From the NCBI GenBank assembly GCA_900660155.1, contig CABFPE010000222.1, positions 218,498 through 282,497 of the forward strand: a stretch of DNA of 64,000 bases, read 5' to 3'. Position numbers and translations under genes: made by a program. The DNA comes from Hofstenia miamia. Taxonomy: Eukaryota > Xenacoelomorpha > Acoela > Hofsteniidae. The notes below the pieces were generated by a model. The model worked only from the letters and a program-made list of their open reading frames with translations. It was not told the DNA's origin and did no database searches. This document shows, one piece after another, positions 61,634 through 64,000 of this stretch (its first letter is position 1; every line of letters begins with the position of its first letter).

Positions 61634-63029
61634 TTATAAATGCATTTAAGATGTGCAAAGTGGTCAAATTTGATCGCTTGGACTTTCTAGTGTTACGATA
61701 GTTGATGAGGAGTTCATTCTAAATGTATGTAAACAGTAATCGAACTCTGTTTTTACTGAAGAAGTTTTCCGNGTTTGCATATCTTGAAGTTATAGCGCTA
61801 TTATCGTACAAAGCATAGTTCCTTTTGCTCGAAATGCCATATCTTGGAGCCTTAGTACTGAATTACTTGGATGCGGATGATGGAGAGCTCATATGGTGGA
61901 CTCCGAAGGACTCCAGATATATACTTCATTGACCATCTGTGAGATGCCTTTGGTCGTTGATTTAGAGAGGTAAATCCCAGCCAACAAATTTGCATGAGTT
62001 GATTGACAACATACCCATGGTGCCACAACGCTATGGACGTCAAATAGCAAACCAACCAGATATTAGACAGTGACTTTGGACCATTGTTGTTTAATGTATA
62101 TCTGTTGTTCATTTCAAGTAAGCATTATTGTTTCATTTTATGAAGTACCTAAAAAGAATGGAGATGATCAAAATCTTTCTACAGTATATATTGTGCCACT
62201 GTTCTTCTATAATCTGGCATCTTGTCTTGATGCGCACAAGGCTAACAAATTTTGCCTTTAATACTTTAACACTAGAAAGTCAACCAACTATTCTATGTCT
62301 TTAATTCATGCAGTTGTCAGCATTGACGCATTCAAGTGGAACTAATGAAAACAAAACAAATGAAAGAATAGCGTCAGAAGAACAAAATAAGCTGTTTTTC
62401 TATTTAAATTCTCATTACATGAGCCATTATAAATGCATTTAAGATGTGCAAAGTGGTCAAATTTGATCGCTTGGACTTTCTAGTGTTACGATAGTTGATG
62501 AGGAGTTCATTCTAAATGTATGTAAACAGTAATCGAACTCTGTTTTTGCTGAAGAAGTTTTCCGGGAAACAGTATAAAAGTAACTTGAACAACTTACTCC
62601 CACATGATCAACCATTATTTTAGAAGTTAAACTTTTACTAAGACTAAGATAATGACGTTATGATTTTGCTTCTAAGAAGCCTAAACAGGATCAAGAATTT
62701 TTATCAAATTTCAGGTCTGTAACTAATTTAATTTTTTTATCAAATATATTTGAAAGGCAGCTTCATTAGAGCTGCTAGTTTAATATGTTATTCGATTGTC
62801 ATCAATCTAAATATACACACATTTACTCTACGAAACGGTTCTAATCAAATTGTTTAATGATGCTTATTCATGTTTGGAGAAAGTGAAAAGTCTCATAATA
62901 TTGTAGTTTGATCTCTCGGCAGTATTAGATACAATTGCCCACAATGCTCTTTTCAATTTCACGAGGAGAAAATTGGCATAGACAGAGCCGCTTGTAGTGG
63001 AATTAGTCATACTTTACTCAGTGATTTCA
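61634..63029. repeat. Duplicated block set between single Ns
   Basis: 61634-61771 repeats 60317-60455, and 61773-63029 repeats 59665-60921. Ns at 61633, 61772 and 63030 mark every border, so at least part of this is likely a scaffold artefact rather than genome structure. Confidence 0.8.
62270..62485. mobile_element. piggyBac-type MITE, copy 2 (in duplicated block)
   Basis: Same element at +2,108. A further partial copy holding only the right end lies at 61634-61771 between two Ns. Confidence 0.75.
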
Positions 63030-63030
63030 N

Positions 63031-64000
63031 GCTTTTTCATAGTAACAATGATTTTTGCGTAATTCATGCTTGACGTGCGTGCAGCACAGATACACACAAA
63101 TGCTAAACGTCAACATTGTAAAATTATAAACAAGAAAACAAAATGCATTTAATTGCAATACAAATATGAAAAAGTTTGCCTATTCTACGAACTTCAATCT
63201 GAAAAACACAGAGGTTTTTTTCAAAATTGACAAAATTGAATGTCATATTCACGTTCTAAATGAAAAAGTTCATTATATAACACATGTCCCTTATTAAAAT
63301 TCGAAAAAAAGTTATTTTAGGACACACCTTAATATATATATATGGCCATCTGATATAAAATTTATATCAAAGATTTTTAAATGCTAGTTCAAAATTATTT
63401 TATGTACACCTATGCTGATTTTGCAATGTTAAATAAATATATCTATGGTTACAACATGTACATTTTCATTTTCTACATGGACACTTCAGTGGGCCATGTT
63501 TTGTACTGTTAAACTTAAATCATTGATATCCAAAAGTTATGGTGGAGGGTTTTTTGGCAAAAGTGTTGTGGCTCTAGTATATGCTAACACCAAAACCATC
63601 TTAATCAATACTAATGTCCATAATTCGATTTTTAAGTACTTACAAGCATCAATATATGCGCCTATAAATCACAGTGAAAACTTAGCTGTAATTCTGGAGA
63701 TGTTTCCAGAAATTACAAGCAAAGATTTAGAATCGAGGAATTTGGAAAATCTTTGGTCCAGCAATGAATGATTGTCAAAACAATATTCGGCAATATTACA
63801 AAAATTATTTCTAACTATTAGAGAACAACGCAAAAGTGTCAAATTTCATTCAGAAATAATTTCTTTCAAATTTCTATTATTTAGAAACAAATTTAAATAT
63901 TTTACTTCGCTGTCAAAAAATTTTTTTTTGATTAAAAAATTGCATTACGAAATACAATATCATACACCTCTACATGGAGGCTACAGGAAATCAAAATATA
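63031..64000. other. Unassigned right edge
   Basis: An open frame at 63445-63771 (108 codons) ends TGA and has fairly codon-like composition, but no recognised motif. It could be an exon cut off by the window or a chance frame. Confidence 0.25.

Noticed and set aside
1-64000. CRISPR arrays, bacterial operons, rRNA and tRNA genes
   Set aside because: No regularly spaced short repeats, no prokaryotic gene packing, and no A-box/B-box pair or rRNA core sequence noticed by eye; a covariance-model scan was not possible.

Overview
The window is nuclear DNA from an AT-rich invertebrate animal; I cannot name the phylum. The evidence is two interrupted protein genes with animal orthologues, spliceosomal introns up to 5.2 kb, and a dense mix of animal-type transposons (Ty3/Gypsy, CR1-like LINE, REL-endonuclease LINE, hAT, piggyBac, MULE, Tc1/mariner-like). 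There is no bacterial-style gene packing and no operon. Single-N joins and one 188-N gap show this is a draft scaffold, and several repeats end exactly at an N.

Layout. 1-2.6 kb: antisense LTR sequence in a 1,490-bp direct duplication, then a ~140-bp tandem repeat. 4.6-12.4 kb: a decayed Ty3/Gypsy element (gag, protease, reverse transcriptase, integrase) split by a 871-bp solo LTR of another family with a 4-bp target duplication. 15.2-16.3 kb: MULE transposase with FLYWCH finger, antisense and broken. 18.8-19.5 kb: non-autonomous hAT. 20.4-21.6 kb: broken coding sequence of unknown origin. 25.2-26.3 kb: DUS4L, a tRNA dihydrouridine synthase. 27.7-32.1 kb: repeated AGCGCC-type motifs, a hAT carrying a nested TTAA-flanked MITE, and the 3' end of a REL-endonuclease LINE, part of it in a perfect 1,189-bp tandem duplication.

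33.3-48.4 kb: SARAF, the ER membrane regulator of store-operated calcium entry, rebuilt here as nine exons encoding 294 residues. Its introns hold a possible pogo-like fragment, the sequence gap, a piggyBac fragment, and a nearly complete but broken antisense CR1-like LINE in the last intron. That intron has a GC donor, a 21-bp perfect inverted repeat just before its acceptor, and an 8-codon last exon. 48.9-64 kb: no host gene seen; LINE pieces, a third hAT, a foldback MITE, two pieces of a transposase-like gene separated by a palindromic insert, piggyBac-type MITEs, and a 1,257-bp block duplicated between single-N joins.

DUS4L (tRNA modification) and SARAF (calcium signalling) are neighbours on the same strand with no functional link. 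I found no convincing new multi-gene system. The most unusual things are the GT-GG intron in DUS4L, the structure of the SARAF 3' end, and the nested and duplicated transposons.
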